Positions 52,926-62,531 of a stretch of 64,000 nt of DNA are shown here, piece by piece. The notes under the pieces are model-generated. The model searched no databases. It saw only the letters and a list, made by a program, of their open reading frames with translations, and was not told the origin of the DNA. The first letter of the stretch is position 1, and the number at the start of each line of letters is the position of its first letter. The translations under genes were made by a program, and so were the position numbers. Where the stretch lies: the NCBI GenBank assembly GCA_036825615.1, contig DAISXY010000011.1, positions 71,824-135,823 of the forward strand, given 5' to 3'. The DNA comes from JAICXG01 sp036825615. GTDB taxonomy: Bacteria; Verrucomicrobiota; Verrucomicrobiia; Chthoniobacterales; UBA10450.

Positions 52926-54197
52926 TTAGCCGCCGGGCGGCACATTGACCGTGACCGAGTTTGTATTCTGCCCGTTGGCCACGGTCCCGCTGACGGTTTG
53001 GGTGTGGCCATTCGGGTCGCGCACCGTCAGGGTGAAGCTATCGGAGCCGTTTGGCGTGTTAAAGCTGTGACCGAAGAAGGTGTAATTGCCGGAAAGTGGG
53101 ACGCCGTTAACCGCAATGTTTTCCACCCGCAGGTTCGGCGGGGCGTCGATGATTCCACCAAGGTTATCGTGGTCGAGCATCGCGGTGGCGCGGCCGCCAT
53201 TGAAAGTCACGCTTGGGTTGGCGAAAAAGACTTCCTGTTGGTCGGGCAGGACCAGATGGAGGTCGAGATCGGCGTCACTCATCCAAACTAACTGCCCGCG
53301 AATAATTCCTTCACCGCCGACGTCGACAAAATCGCCGCCGCTCGCAGGACTGCTCGTGCTGCGCCCGAGTTGATCGACGCTCGCATCAAAGGCGTTGCGG
53401 TTCGGCGCATAGGAGACCCAGGCAAGATTGGACGCGGGAGTGGTCGGACCGCGCAGGCTGTCGATAAATCCGCGGCGCTGGTCGGTCTCATAATTTGCGA
53501 CGACTTTTTGCAGCTCATTTTGGTTAAGCAGATCGCCTTTGAAACCTTTGACCAGCGGTGAGGTCTTGAGAAAGCGCGGAATATCGAACTGGACCACCGC
53601 CGGGGGGCGGCCTGGTTGCGCGACCAGCATTTCGCCCGCGCCTAACGAAAAGTGAAAACTCCGCACCCGGCCACTGCCGTCCCGCCAGTTCGAGACGCCC
53701 TTCAGTTTTCCCTCCACCATGCCGAGAATGGTGGTGGCTTCTTCCGTCTTCGCGATTGCGCCCTTCTTATGTGGCGCTCGCACCGACGTGTCGATGAACC
53801 CGGTCGAGCCCGTGATCGCAGCGGTGATCGCGCCGGAGCGAATTTCGACCCGCCCGGAGTTACTCGGCTTTGAAAATAAAACCGCGCCGCGCTCGCATTC
53901 CATCAAGCGCGCCTGCGCGTCGAAGGAAAAAATCGCGTTTGCTCCCATCCGCGCGAGGGTGAGATCGGTAAATTGCAGCTCGGCGCGCGATTGGGTGCCG
54001 GTGCGAACGACGTTATCGTCGCGCACCACCGCACCTGCGGAAACCGGATGCGGCGCCGCCTGCAAATTCGGTGCGAGGGTAACGACATTAAATTTCTGCC
54101 GCACCGTCGCCTGCGAGAGGTCGGCCGCGTTCACCGACAAGGCGCTGGTCGCGAGCAGAGACAGAAAAGTGAGTTTAAGAAAAGTGCCGGTCTTCAT
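52926..54197 (-). CDS. FecR-domain protein with DUF2135-like C-terminus
   Basis: This 423-residue secreted protein has a signal peptide (FLKLTFLSLLATSALSVNAA) and a FecR domain (about 45-170: VVRDDNVVRTGTQSRAELQF, then ARLMECERGAVLFSKP, AITAAITGSTGFI). A linker follows, then a C-terminal domain with QLVWMSDADLDLHLVLPDQQ, characteristic of DUF2135/YfaP-like beta domains. It lacks a membrane helix after the signal, unlike sigma regulators. It is divergent from a CHASE2 adenylate cyclase 158 bases away, a pairing seen in other bacteria. It may present an envelope signal to the cyclase's periplasmic domain. Confidence 0.85.
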   Translation of the reverse strand: MKTGTFLKLTFLSLLATSALSVNAADLSQATVRQKFNVVTLAPNLQAAPHPVSAGAVVRDDNVVRTGTQSRAELQFTDLTLARMGANAIFSFDAQARLMECERGAVLFSKPSNSGRVEIRSGAITAAITGSTGFIDTSVRAPHKKGAIAKTEEATTILGMVEGKLKGVSNWRDGSGRVRSFHFSLGAGEMLVAQPGRPPAVVQFDIPRFLKTSPLVKGFKGDLLNQNELQKVVANYETDQRRGFIDSLRGPTTPASNLAWVSYAPNRNAFDASVDQLGRSTSSPASGGDFVDVGGEGIIRGQLVWMSDADLDLHLVLPDQQEVFFANPSVTFNGGRATAMLDHDNLGGIIDAPPNLRVENIAVNGVPLSGNYTFFGHSFNTPNGSDSFTLTVRDPNGHTQTVSGTVANGQNTNSVTVNVPPGG

Positions 54198-54355
54198 ACA
54201 GTTGGCCTATGAAGGCGGGAAACGAGGGTCGCTGTCAAGAGTGAAAGCATTGCACGACGAACGCACCTTCGCTAAGCAAGCAATAACCGCATGAGCCGGG
54301 AACCCTTTTCACCACCCCTCGCCGCGCGATCGTCGTCTCTCCTAACCACCTAGCT

Positions 54356-56494
54356 GTGCACACCTTCTCGCGCACTCTCATCCACGGCCTCATCAGCCTG
54401 CTCGCCTTTCTCGCCATCGCCGGGCTCTGGTGGCTGGAGGAGCGCGGTTATGGCGATCGCCTCACAACCTGGGAATACCGGCTGCGCGATGGGATCGCCG
54501 TCTCCGGCCGATTTCTTCAGCCAGATCCGCGGCTCGTCTTTCTCGGGATCGAAAATACCTCGGTTAATTTTTCCCAGCTCGATCTCGATTCGCTCTACGC
54601 CAATATCCCCGCCGGCACTCCGGAACGCCGGGCCCTCGAGCTGATTGCCGTCGGCTGGCCCTGGTCACGTGAAGTCTATGGCCTTCTCGCCGAACGTCTG
54701 CTCGCGGCCGGGGCGCGCGGAGTGGTGTTCGACTTGCTTCTCCCAAAACCGGGCGACGGCGACGAGATTCTGCGCCAGGCGGTCGCGCGCCATCGTGGCC
54801 GAATCATTTTTGGCGCGAATTTTTCCCGCAGCATGCTGGGCGGCGGAGAAGAAGGATGGTCGCTCGATCTGCCGAGCGAAACGGTCGTGCCTGACGACGT
54901 GCCCACAAGCGAATCAATCGGCTATGCCAACTTCTGGCCCGGTTACGGCGGGGTCGTCAGGGCGGCGCATTATTGGATGACGCTCGATGAATTGCAGGGC
55001 GCGGCTCGCTCACAGTTTGTTGCTGCGAACGTGCCGGCGTCGCTCGCCGCGCGCGCCGGTCGCTGGCTCAATGCGCCCTCGCTCGCCCGTCCCTTCGAGG
55101 CGCACCTTTTCCGGTTCAGCGGCCCGCCCGGCACCTTCGTTCCGATCCCGCTTTACCAGGTCTTTATTCCCTCTTACTGGAAACAGAATTTCGGGAACGG
55201 CGCGCTCGTGCGCGACAAGGTCGTGCTCGTTGGCCCGGCGGGCAATTGGGCGCACGACGAACATGCAACTCCCTTTGGCGTCATGCCTGGCCCCGAGCTG
55301 CACCTGCAATCGCTCAACGCGCTCGTCCATCACGCCTTTCTCCGGCAATGGCCGCGCTGGTCGATGTATCTGCTTATCGCGCTCGCTGCCCTCGGCGCGT
55401 GGCTGCTTGCCGCCTTCGTCAGCCGGGTCTGGTGGCGCCTCGCGGGCTTTGTCGCTCTCGCCCTTGGCTTTCTTTTCGCGCTCAAGCTCGCCTATGACTA
55501 CGGCTCAGTCATCGTGCCTGGGATCCCGCCGGTCCTCGCCTTTTCCGTCGTCGGGCTTACTTCTTTGATTTACGACTATACCCGCGAGACGCTCGAGAGA
55601 CTGCGGGTCCGGCGCACCCTCGAGGCTTATGTCTCAAAGGAAGTGGTGCGTGACATTCTTGATAACCCTGCGAGCTATCTCAACGCTCTCGGCGGCGAGC
55701 GCACCAAATGCGCCCTGATCATGACGGACCTGCGCGGTTTCACCTCGATGGCGGAAGAACTGGAGTCGCATCAGCTCGTTAGTCAGCTGAATGAATACCT
55801 CTCCGCGATGGTGGAAGACGTCTTCGCTTTCCGCGGCTCGATCGACAAATTCATCGGCGACGCCATTCTCGCGGTCTGGGGTCATCTTAACAGCAGCGGG
55901 CCTAACGACGACGCCCGGGCCGCGCTCCGGGCCGTCCTCCGGATGCAGGAAAGCCTGGCCCGTTTGAATGCGGATTGGACGGCGCGCGGTCTCCGCACTT
56001 TTGAAATGGGCTGCGGCGTGAACTATGGCGAAGTGATTTTCGGTAACATCGGTTCGGCGAAAAAAAAGGAACTCACGGTCATTGGTGACACAGTTAATGT
56101 TACGGCCCGGCTCGAAGGCCTGACGAAGGAGTACGGCCGCAGCATACTTATAGGTGAAGCCGCCGCGGATCTTTTGCGCGATGAGTTTACCTTGCAGTTC
56201 GTTGACCGGGTGGCGGTTAAAGGCAAAGCGCGCGCGCTCGATCTCTATTCCGTTGTAAGTCCGGCCGAAGCGGCTCTTGACGCGCTGATGGAGGAATACC
56301 TCGCGACCTATGCCGGCGCACGGGATGCTTATCGGGCCGGCAGCTTTAGCGAGGCGACCCGCCACTTCCAGCGCTGTCTCGAGCTATGTCCTGACGATAC
56401 TCTTACCTCGGTCTATCTCCAGCGGTGTGAAGTTTTCCTGCGAGAACCACCCGAAGAAGACTGGTCCGGCGTTTGGGTGGCAGAGCGGAAGTGA
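54356..56494 (+). CDS. CHASE2-domain class III adenylate cyclase
   Basis: This 712-residue membrane sensor has one N-terminal helix (LISLLAFLAIAGLWWL), a periplasmic CHASE2 domain (about 35-330), three helices (335-420) and a cytosolic class III cyclase domain (about 440-620). Metal-binding Asp residues sit in IMTDLRGFTSM and KFIGDAILAVWG, and the adenine-selecting Lys/Asp pair in KKKELTVIGDTVN. Helical TPR-like sequence follows (YRAGSFSEATRHFQRCLELC). It would make cAMP in response to an envelope cue. The start is the GTG at 54356. It is divergent from the FecR-domain gene. Confidence 0.93.
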   Translation: MHTFSRTLIHGLISLLAFLAIAGLWWLEERGYGDRLTTWEYRLRDGIAVSGRFLQPDPRLVFLGIENTSVNFSQLDLDSLYANIPAGTPERRALELIAVGWPWSREVYGLLAERLLAAGARGVVFDLLLPKPGDGDEILRQAVARHRGRIIFGANFSRSMLGGGEEGWSLDLPSETVVPDDVPTSESIGYANFWPGYGGVVRAAHYWMTLDELQGAARSQFVAANVPASLAARAGRWLNAPSLARPFEAHLFRFSGPPGTFVPIPLYQVFIPSYWKQNFGNGALVRDKVVLVGPAGNWAHDEHATPFGVMPGPELHLQSLNALVHHAFLRQWPRWSMYLLIALAALGAWLLAAFVSRVWWRLAGFVALALGFLFALKLAYDYGSVIVPGIPPVLAFSVVGLTSLIYDYTRETLERLRVRRTLEAYVSKEVVRDILDNPASYLNALGGERTKCALIMTDLRGFTSMAEELESHQLVSQLNEYLSAMVEDVFAFRGSIDKFIGDAILAVWGHLNSSGPNDDARAALRAVLRMQESLARLNADWTARGLRTFEMGCGVNYGEVIFGNIGSAKKKELTVIGDTVNVTARLEGLTKEYGRSILIGEAAADLLRDEFTLQFVDRVAVKGKARALDLYSVVSPAEAALDALMEEYLATYAGARDAYRAGSFSEATRHFQRCLELCPDDTLTSVYLQRCEVFLREPPEEDWSGVWVAERK

Positions 56495-56529
56495 GTAGAA
56501 AAGCCGGCGTCACCGCCCCGGGGCTACAG

Positions 56530-57111
56530 TTATTGCTTATCGGCTTCGACGTCGATCGAGATTGTAACTTCCTGGCCGACTACGGCGGTTCCTTCGACCA
56601 CGTTATTCCAGTTCATTCCGAAGTCAGTCCGCTTGATCGGGTCAGGCGTGATCTGCCAGCCGCTGATTGACTTGCCGCCCAGGCCTTTGCCTTTGCCGAG
56701 AAACTTCGCATGCAAAGTTACTTCTTTGGTGACTCCGTGCATTGTCAGGTCGCCGATAATATCCGCGCTGTCCGCCCCGGTTTGTTTCACACTCTTGCTC
56801 TTGAAGGTGATTGTGGGGTACTTCGCGACGTCGAAGAAATGGTCGCTCCGCAAATCGGCGTCGCGCTTCTCATTATGGGTGTCGATGCTCGCCACGTCGA
56901 TCGTCGCGGTGACAGAAGAATTTTCCGGCCGCTGTGAGTCGTAATTGATCGTGCCCTCGAACTTCGTGAAGCTCCCATCGACGTAGCTGAAGAAGTGCCG
57001 GACCTTGAACCGAATCGAGGAATGGACCGGATCAATCTTGTAGGTATCGGCCTGAACAGACAGAATCGAACCGCAAAGCAGGAGAGCAAAAACAGGCAAT
57101 GATTTCTTCAT
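56530..57111 (-). CDS. YceI family periplasmic protein
   Basis: This 193-residue lipocalin-like protein has a signal peptide (LPVFALLLCGSILSVQA) and family landmarks: YKIDPVHSSIRFKVRHFFSY, DADLRSDHFFDVAKYPTITF, IIGDLTMHGVTKEVTL, then DPIKRTDFGMNW. YceI proteins bind isoprenoid-type molecules in the periplasm and are often induced by stress or high pH. It is a single gene, convergent with the cyclase. Confidence 0.95.
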   Translation of the reverse strand: MKKSLPVFALLLCGSILSVQADTYKIDPVHSSIRFKVRHFFSYVDGSFTKFEGTINYDSQRPENSSVTATIDVASIDTHNEKRDADLRSDHFFDVAKYPTITFKSKSVKQTGADSADIIGDLTMHGVTKEVTLHAKFLGKGKGLGGKSISGWQITPDPIKRTDFGMNWNNVVEGTAVVGQEVTISIDVEADKQ

Positions 57112-57170
57112 GCGCCTTGACCGTAGCCAAGAGTGCGGCGGAGGGCCAGCGTTTTTCTGTGCGAAAAGCT

Positions 57171-58601
57171 TCAGGGGGATTCGCTCTGCGTCTGCGGGAT
57201 GATGTAGTTGCTCAAGACTCCCGTCGTCCGGTCGAAGGTGCGCGCGGGCGTGCTCGTCGCCTCGGTGACGAGGAACGCGACCCCGCCAACGCAGGGCGGG
57301 CCAATGTGCCGGAATTTGACCTGGCCACGGGAATTGGTGACGCCGCTGACCAGTTCATCGAGCCAATAGTCGTCCAGGAAGTGGCCCGTGACAGTTACGC
57401 CCGCGAGGGGCGCGCCCGATTCGTTAGTCACAGTAATCTGGGCCTGCACCTGATTGGTTCCCTGGTCGCAGCGGGACGAGCCCTGTCCTTTCATCCGAAT
57501 GCTCTTGACCTCAATGCAGTTAGTCGTGCAGGGCTGGGTGGGCGCGAGTTTGACAAGACGTTGTCCGGTCTGACCAATGATCATTCGGGCGAGTATCTCG
57601 CCGCTCGCATTCATCGGGCCACCGCTGGTGAGAACACTTCCGCTGTAAGCCGGCGAGACCAGCGGAGCCAGCTCTTGTAACAGGCCATCAGGACCTGCGC
57701 CGATCATCGCCGTTGATTGGACGGTGGCGGTGACGTCCTGAGCAGCGTTGATGGAGCCGACTCCGTAGGACGAGAGATGACCAGTCGGAACAAAAGAGAT
57801 CTGCTGGTAGGTGCCTTCGTGGTGAAATCGAAACGGATAGTCGAGAATCTGGCCGCTCGCCGTGACCAGGAATCGAGCCTGATCACCGGCATCGTTAATC
57901 GCGACGGATGAATTTTCCAATAGTAGGCCGCGCGGCGCCGGCGGCATTGTCATCACACTGGCGGGGTCGCCAAGGTCATACCAGTGCGCAATCGTGGCCA
58001 CCTTTCCCCCGGGGCTGATCCCGAGGGGCCGCTCGTTAGGGAAACCCTGGTTAACCAGATTCGTTATTCCGACCGCTTCTGTCCAGAGGAAGGGAGTCTC
58101 AAATCCGGAGGTCGCAGTCGAATACCCGACGGCCCGGTTACTGTCGTCCAGTCCGATTGCATTCGAGCTGCTCGTGCCCGGGAGCACACCCATGTCGATC
58201 GGCGTGTAACTATTTCCATTCGGTTTCCATGCGGCGGCATGACCAAAGCCGAAGAGGCCGGCGAAGCCACAAACCCACCCTTTGTTGTTGATGTCGTTTA
58301 CCGTCGCGCCGCTGAAACCAGCCAGGTCCGGCAGAACGGTGCGGATCCCGTTTTTCCAAACCACCGTTTCAAGCGGTGGCAGGCAACTGGAGCCACAACC
58401 CGGGTCGGGATAAGAAGTGCCGACGATATCGCCAGCCTCGTTCATGTCCGCGCCAAAGGCAGCCGTGGCCACGAAATCCACGGCGTAAATCGAAGCGAAC
58501 GAACCTGGGCGACTGAGTTCGTTTTGTTCCGCGCGAGCGTCAAGCGCAACGGCCGCGCCTATGATCGCGAACCACGCAGCGATGATGGTGTTAGATTTCA
58601 T
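57171..58601 (-). CDS. Secreted HAF-repeat protein with Ig-like C-terminus
   Basis: This 476-residue protein has a signal peptide (TIIAAWFAIIGAAVALDARA). The body is made of repeated units such as DMNEAGDIVGTSYPDPG, DINNKGWVCGFA, GLDDSNRAVGYSTA and SINAAQDVTAT with W-x-x-G turns, matching 'probable extracellular repeat, HAF family'. The last ~110 residues (VQAQITVTNESGAPLAGVTV, TNSRGQVKFRHIGP) look like a Big1/Ig-like domain. It is secreted and probably a structural surface protein; no enzymatic motif is visible. Cys pairs (CGSSCLPP, CTTNC) suggest disulfides. Confidence 0.8.
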   Translation of the reverse strand: MKSNTIIAAWFAIIGAAVALDARAEQNELSRPGSFASIYAVDFVATAAFGADMNEAGDIVGTSYPDPGCGSSCLPPLETVVWKNGIRTVLPDLAGFSGATVNDINNKGWVCGFAGLFGFGHAAAWKPNGNSYTPIDMGVLPGTSSSNAIGLDDSNRAVGYSTATSGFETPFLWTEAVGITNLVNQGFPNERPLGISPGGKVATIAHWYDLGDPASVMTMPPAPRGLLLENSSVAINDAGDQARFLVTASGQILDYPFRFHHEGTYQQISFVPTGHLSSYGVGSINAAQDVTATVQSTAMIGAGPDGLLQELAPLVSPAYSGSVLTSGGPMNASGEILARMIIGQTGQRLVKLAPTQPCTTNCIEVKSIRMKGQGSSRCDQGTNQVQAQITVTNESGAPLAGVTVTGHFLDDYWLDELVSGVTNSRGQVKFRHIGPPCVGGVAFLVTEATSTPARTFDRTTGVLSNYIIPQTQSESP

Positions 58602-58683
58602 GTTCCAATCCTAGGTCTTCTGGTCCAACCCCGCTGCAGGCAAAAGGTTACGTCGCTGTTACCTCCGCCAAGTTGAGAAAAAG

Positions 58684-59223
58684 TTAACTCAGCGCCTTGA
58701 GGAGGGCGGCGCGGCCTCGCGGCAACCGGCCGAAGAGCGCCCCGAGCGCGAGCGCCGGATCTTTCTCGGGTGCCGCCCGATCGTGCACGCCGGTGAACCG
58801 GGCCAGCTCGGCTTCGAAATGGCGCACCGCCCGCAGGGTCGCTTCCTCACGATCGAGATAGCCTAACGCGCGTTGCAGGAGATGAAATAGCTCAGGCGCG
58901 GGATGCTCGAGTTCGGTTGTCAGCTCGATTAATTCGACAAAGTACGACGCGGCCTGAGTGCGCTGGTAGCTTTGCCGAATCCCGGGATGCGGGTTGCGCA
59001 GCACCGCCTCAGTGAGGGTGTGCAAATGCGAGCGCCGGCTGCGTTGGATCTGAATCTCGGCCTCAAAAAAAAGATCGAGCTTGCCCGCAAACGGGCTCTT
59101 CGGCCGGCGTGCGCCGCGCGCCGCGGTTTCGATCCGGCCCAGTGATTCCGCATACCACGAGACGATCAGGCTCGTGTCGCTCAGCTTGCGCTTGCGCAGG
59201 AGAATGGCGTGGCTCGTTTCCAC
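58684..59223 (-). CDS. recO: DNA repair protein RecO
   Basis: This 179-residue RecO-like protein has the N-terminal OB-fold phrase HAILLRKRKLSDTSLIVSWY, then GRIETAARGARRPKSPFAGK and a helical domain (TQAASYFVELIELTTELEHP). It is shorter than typical RecO (about 240 residues) and lacks the C-terminal cysteine zinc region, as in some Verrucomicrobia. It works with RecF/RecR to load RecA on single-stranded gaps. The start is a GTG at 59221-59223. It is divergent from the epimerase gene. Confidence 0.85.
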   Translation of the reverse strand: METSHAILLRKRKLSDTSLIVSWYAESLGRIETAARGARRPKSPFAGKLDLFFEAEIQIQRSRRSHLHTLTEAVLRNPHPGIRQSYQRTQAASYFVELIELTTELEHPAPELFHLLQRALGYLDREEATLRAVRHFEAELARFTGVHDRAAPEKDPALALGALFGRLPRGRAALLKALS

Positions 59224-59335
59224 TCTTTTATCGTCAGATTTTTTCGGAGCAATTCACGCGGAAATCTTAGATGCAACCCTAGGTCGTCAACCGGACACCT
59301 GTTTGCTCCGCCGGTTGCGAAGATTTCCGAACAGT

Positions 59336-60454
59336 ATGTTGAAGAAGGCACTCATCACTGGCGGCGCAGGTTTCGTGGGTTCGCATCTGGCCGACGAACT
59401 CTTGGACCATGGCTATATCGTTAGGGCTTTGGATAACTTGTCCGAACAAGTTCACGGGCCACACCGGCGGCGACCTGAGTATCTCGACCCCGAAGTCGAG
59501 TTGATCCGCGGCGACGTGCGCGACCCGGTCGCGGTGCGCAAGGCGCTTGCCGGTGTCGATATGGTCTTTCATCTCGCAGCCATGGTCGGAGTTGGCCAAA
59601 GCATGTACCAAATTGCGGAATATACCGAAAGCAATGGCACGGGCACGGCCGTGCTTCTCCAGGAATTGATGGATCGCCCGGTCGAGCGCGTCGTGGTCGC
59701 TTCCTCGATGAGTATCTACGGCGAAGGGTTTTATCGCGACCGGGCCGGGCGGCGAATTTCGCCTAACGAACGAAAGATTGCCCAGCTTAAGGTGCGCGAC
59801 TGGGAAGTGCGCGACGGCGCAGGCGAAGCCTTGCAGCCGATCCCGACTAACGAGTCAAAGTGTCCGGCGCTGCCCTCGGTTTACGCGATTTCCAAGTATC
59901 ACCAGGAACGCCTCTGCCTGACAGTCTGCCCGGCCTACGGCATGGAAGCAGTCGGGCTCCGTTTCTTTAACATCTATGGCTCGCGCCAGGCGCTCTCTAA
60001 TCCTTACACCGGGGTGCTCGCAATCTTCGCTTCCCGTTATCTCAACAGCAAGCCGCCTTTGATCAACGAAGATGGCCGGCAGCAGCGCGACTTCGTCAGC
60101 GTGCATGACATCGCGCGCGCCTGCCGGCTGGCGATGGAAGAACCGGCCGCGGGCGGTGAAGTCTTCAACATCGGGAGCGGCCGCGCCTACAGCATTCTCG
60201 AGATCGCGCAGCAGATGGCAGAGGTTTTGAACAAGGAAGAACTCGAGCCGCGAATCACCGGCAAATACCGGGTCGGCGATATCCGCAATTGTTTCGCCGA
60301 CATTTCCAAGGCCCGCAAACTCCTTGGCTACGAACCGAAAGTCACGCTCGAGGATGGGCTCGAAGATTTGGCCGAATGGCTCGAAGGACAGATTCCGGTC
60401 GATCACGTCGACGCGGCGCAGGAGGAACTGGAAGCGCGCGGCCTCGCGGTCTGA
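59336..60454 (+). CDS. NAD-dependent nucleotide-sugar epimerase/dehydratase
   Basis: This 372-residue extended short-chain dehydrogenase has cofactor loop ITGGAGFVGSHLADEL, the serine of SSMSIYGEG and the active-site pair in SVYAISKYHQE (YxxxK). The C-terminal NIYGSRQALSNPYTGVL and DEDGRQQRDFVSVHDIARA-like region (seen as EDGRQQRDFVSVHDIARA) suggest a dTDP-L-rhamnose 4-epimerase or UDP-glucose 4-epimerase-like specificity. The ATG at 59336 is the start; upstream in-frame sequence overlaps recO and lacks similarity. It begins a plus-strand cluster of sugar genes. Confidence 0.88.
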   Translation: MLKKALITGGAGFVGSHLADELLDHGYIVRALDNLSEQVHGPHRRRPEYLDPEVELIRGDVRDPVAVRKALAGVDMVFHLAAMVGVGQSMYQIAEYTESNGTGTAVLLQELMDRPVERVVVASSMSIYGEGFYRDRAGRRISPNERKIAQLKVRDWEVRDGAGEALQPIPTNESKCPALPSVYAISKYHQERLCLTVCPAYGMEAVGLRFFNIYGSRQALSNPYTGVLAIFASRYLNSKPPLINEDGRQQRDFVSVHDIARACRLAMEEPAAGGEVFNIGSGRAYSILEIAQQMAEVLNKEELEPRITGKYRVGDIRNCFADISKARKLLGYEPKVTLEDGLEDLAEWLEGQIPVDHVDAAQEELEARGLAV

Positions 60455-60465
60455 CCATTTTGCCG

Positions 60466-61461
60466 ATGACCGGAACGACCATCGCTCCCCGATCTCAGAC
60501 CGCGATGCTCGCGGCAACCATCGGGGCGCCCGGAGAAATCGAGCTGGGTGAAACTGCGCTCCCGGAGCCTGCGCCTGACGAGGTGCGGGTGCGGCTGGAA
60601 GGTTGCGGGGTGTGCGCTTCGAACCTGCCGCCCTGGGAAGGCCGGCCGTGGTTCCAATATCCGATGGCGCCGGGCGCGCTTGGGCATGAAGGCTGGGGAC
60701 GAATCGATAGACTCGGCTCGAGAGTTACTGGCTTTGAAATCGGTGAACGGGTCGGCCTTCTTTCCCAGCACGCTTATGCGCAATTCGATGTCGCGCCGGC
60801 CGCTGCGGTCGTTAGGCTACCGGACAAGCTCGACCATGTTCCTTTCCCGGCCGAACCGTTAGGCTGCGCCCTCAACATCTTTCGGCGCAGCGCCATTCGC
60901 CCCGGCCAAACCGTCGCCATCGTCGGCATCGGTTTTCTTGGCGCCCTTCTCACCCAGCTCGCGAGCCGGGCGGGAGCACGGGTGCTAGCAATCTCGCGCC
61001 GCCCATTCGCGCTGCGAACGGCACGACGGATGGGCGCGGCCGAAGCGATTCCTCTTGGGAATGAACCGGGCGCGATCGTCGAACAAGTTAGTCGCCTAAC
61101 GAATAAAGGAATGTGTGAGGTCGTGATCGAAGCGGTGGGAAAACAGGTTGCTCTCGACTTCGCCGGTGAGCTGACGGCGGAACGCGGGCGCCTCTTGATA
61201 GCCGGTTATCACCAGGATGGCCTGCGCCAGGTCAATATGCAGCTCTGGAATTGGCGCGGGCTGGACGTGATCAATGCCCACGAGCGCGATCCCAGGGTTT
61301 ACCTCCGCGGAATGCGCGAGGCGGTCGCGGCGGTCGCTTCCGGCCGGCTCAATCCGACGCCGCTTTATAGCCATCGTTATCCGCTTTCCCGACTGGCTGA
61401 CGCCCTCAACGCCACCCGCGAACGCCCGGACGGATTTATGAAAGCGCTGATTGAGTTATGA
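60466..61461 (+). CDS. Medium-chain zinc-type dehydrogenase
   Basis: This 331-residue MDR-superfamily protein has catalytic Cys in LEGCGVCASNLPPWEG, GALGHEGWGRI, the cofactor loop VAIVGIGFLGALLTQLASRA and the C-terminal YPLSRLADALNA. The structural-zinc cysteine cluster is missing, so it belongs to the group with a catalytic zinc only. In sugar clusters such enzymes oxidise or reduce sugar or polyol intermediates. It lies 11 bases after the epimerase and overlaps the glycosyltransferase gene by four bases, so it is part of one operon. The substrate is unknown. Confidence 0.85.
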   Translation: MTGTTIAPRSQTAMLAATIGAPGEIELGETALPEPAPDEVRVRLEGCGVCASNLPPWEGRPWFQYPMAPGALGHEGWGRIDRLGSRVTGFEIGERVGLLSQHAYAQFDVAPAAAVVRLPDKLDHVPFPAEPLGCALNIFRRSAIRPGQTVAIVGIGFLGALLTQLASRAGARVLAISRRPFALRTARRMGAAEAIPLGNEPGAIVEQVSRLTNKGMCEVVIEAVGKQVALDFAGELTAERGRLLIAGYHQDGLRQVNMQLWNWRGLDVINAHERDPRVYLRGMREAVAAVASGRLNPTPLYSHRYPLSRLADALNATRERPDGFMKALIEL

Positions 61462-62531
61462 AAAGAATTCTCATGACGGCCGACCCGATTGGTGGCGTTT
61501 GGACCTATGCGCTCGATCTTTGCCGCGCGCTCGGTCAACACTCTATCTCGGTCGTGCTCGCGACCATGGGCGGGCCGCTGCGCGACGATCAACGAACCTC
61601 GGTCGCGGAGTTGCCTAACGTCGAGGTCGAAACAGGTGAATTCGCTCTCGAGTGGATGAACAATCCGTGGCGCGACGTGGATGCGGCTGGCAAATGGCTC
61701 CTTCATCTCGAGCGAAAATTCCGTCCCGATCTCATTCATCTTAACGGTTACACCCATGCCGCGCTCGCCTGGCGCGGGCCCGTCCTCGTCGTTGCTCATT
61801 CCTGTGTTCTCTCCTGGTGGCGCGCGGTCCGCGGGACACGCGATCCGCGGGAATGGAACGAGTATCGCCGCCGCGTCGCCGCCGGCTTGGAGGCGGCTGA
61901 TTTCGTTATTGCGCCGAGTCACGCGATGCTGACGACGTTAGGCCAAGACTACGGCCGGCTCCCACGCACTGGCGTGATCCCGAACGGCCGGGATGCGACC
62001 CAGTTCAAACCTGGGAAAAAGGAGCCGTTTGTTTTTTCCGCCGGACGATTTTGGGATGAATCGAAAAACCTGAGCGCGCTCGAAAAAGCGGCGGCCAAAA
62101 TCAACTGGCCGGTCCGGGTCGCGGGGAGTGAACCGGGCAATAACGGCATCGTTAGGCTGGGGCGACTCTCCGCCCGCGAAGTCGCGGCGGAATGCGCCCG
62201 CGCCAGCATCTTTTGTCTGCCCGCCCGCTACGAACCGTTTGGTCTTTCCGCGCTCGAGGCGGCGTTTTCCGGTTGCGCGTTGGTCCTCGGCGACATCGTC
62301 AGCCTGCGCGAAGTCTGGGGCGACGCCGCCGCTTTCGTTGACCCGAACGATTCGCGGGCGCTCGCGCTCAAGTTGCAGCAGTTGATCGAAACCCCGCGCG
62401 ACCGGAACGATCTTGCCCGCCGCGCCTGCCAACGCGCCCGGCGCTACACGATCGACGCCATGGCCGAGCGCTATTTGTCGCTTTATTCCGCGCTCGCCCG
62501 GCAAGCGGGCGCGGTCCGGGAGGCGGCATGA
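61458..62531 (+). CDS. Family 4-type glycosyltransferase
   Basis: This 357-residue GT-B fold enzyme has an N-terminal acceptor domain with the glycine loop MTADPIGGVWTYALDLC and a C-terminal nucleotide-sugar domain with VFSAGRFWDESKNLSAL, then CLPARYEPFGLSALEAAFSG, where the ExxxxxxxE (E in YEPFGLSALE) marks GT4 enzymes. It would add a sugar to a lipid-linked or polysaccharide acceptor on the cytoplasmic side. It overlaps both neighbours by four bases. The donor is not predictable; the upstream epimerase may supply it. Confidence 0.9.
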   Translation: MKRILMTADPIGGVWTYALDLCRALGQHSISVVLATMGGPLRDDQRTSVAELPNVEVETGEFALEWMNNPWRDVDAAGKWLLHLERKFRPDLIHLNGYTHAALAWRGPVLVVAHSCVLSWWRAVRGTRDPREWNEYRRRVAAGLEAADFVIAPSHAMLTTLGQDYGRLPRTGVIPNGRDATQFKPGKKEPFVFSAGRFWDESKNLSALEKAAAKINWPVRVAGSEPGNNGIVRLGRLSAREVAAECARASIFCLPARYEPFGLSALEAAFSGCALVLGDIVSLREVWGDAAAFVDPNDSRALALKLQQLIETPRDRNDLARRACQRARRYTIDAMAERYLSLYSALARQAGAVREAA

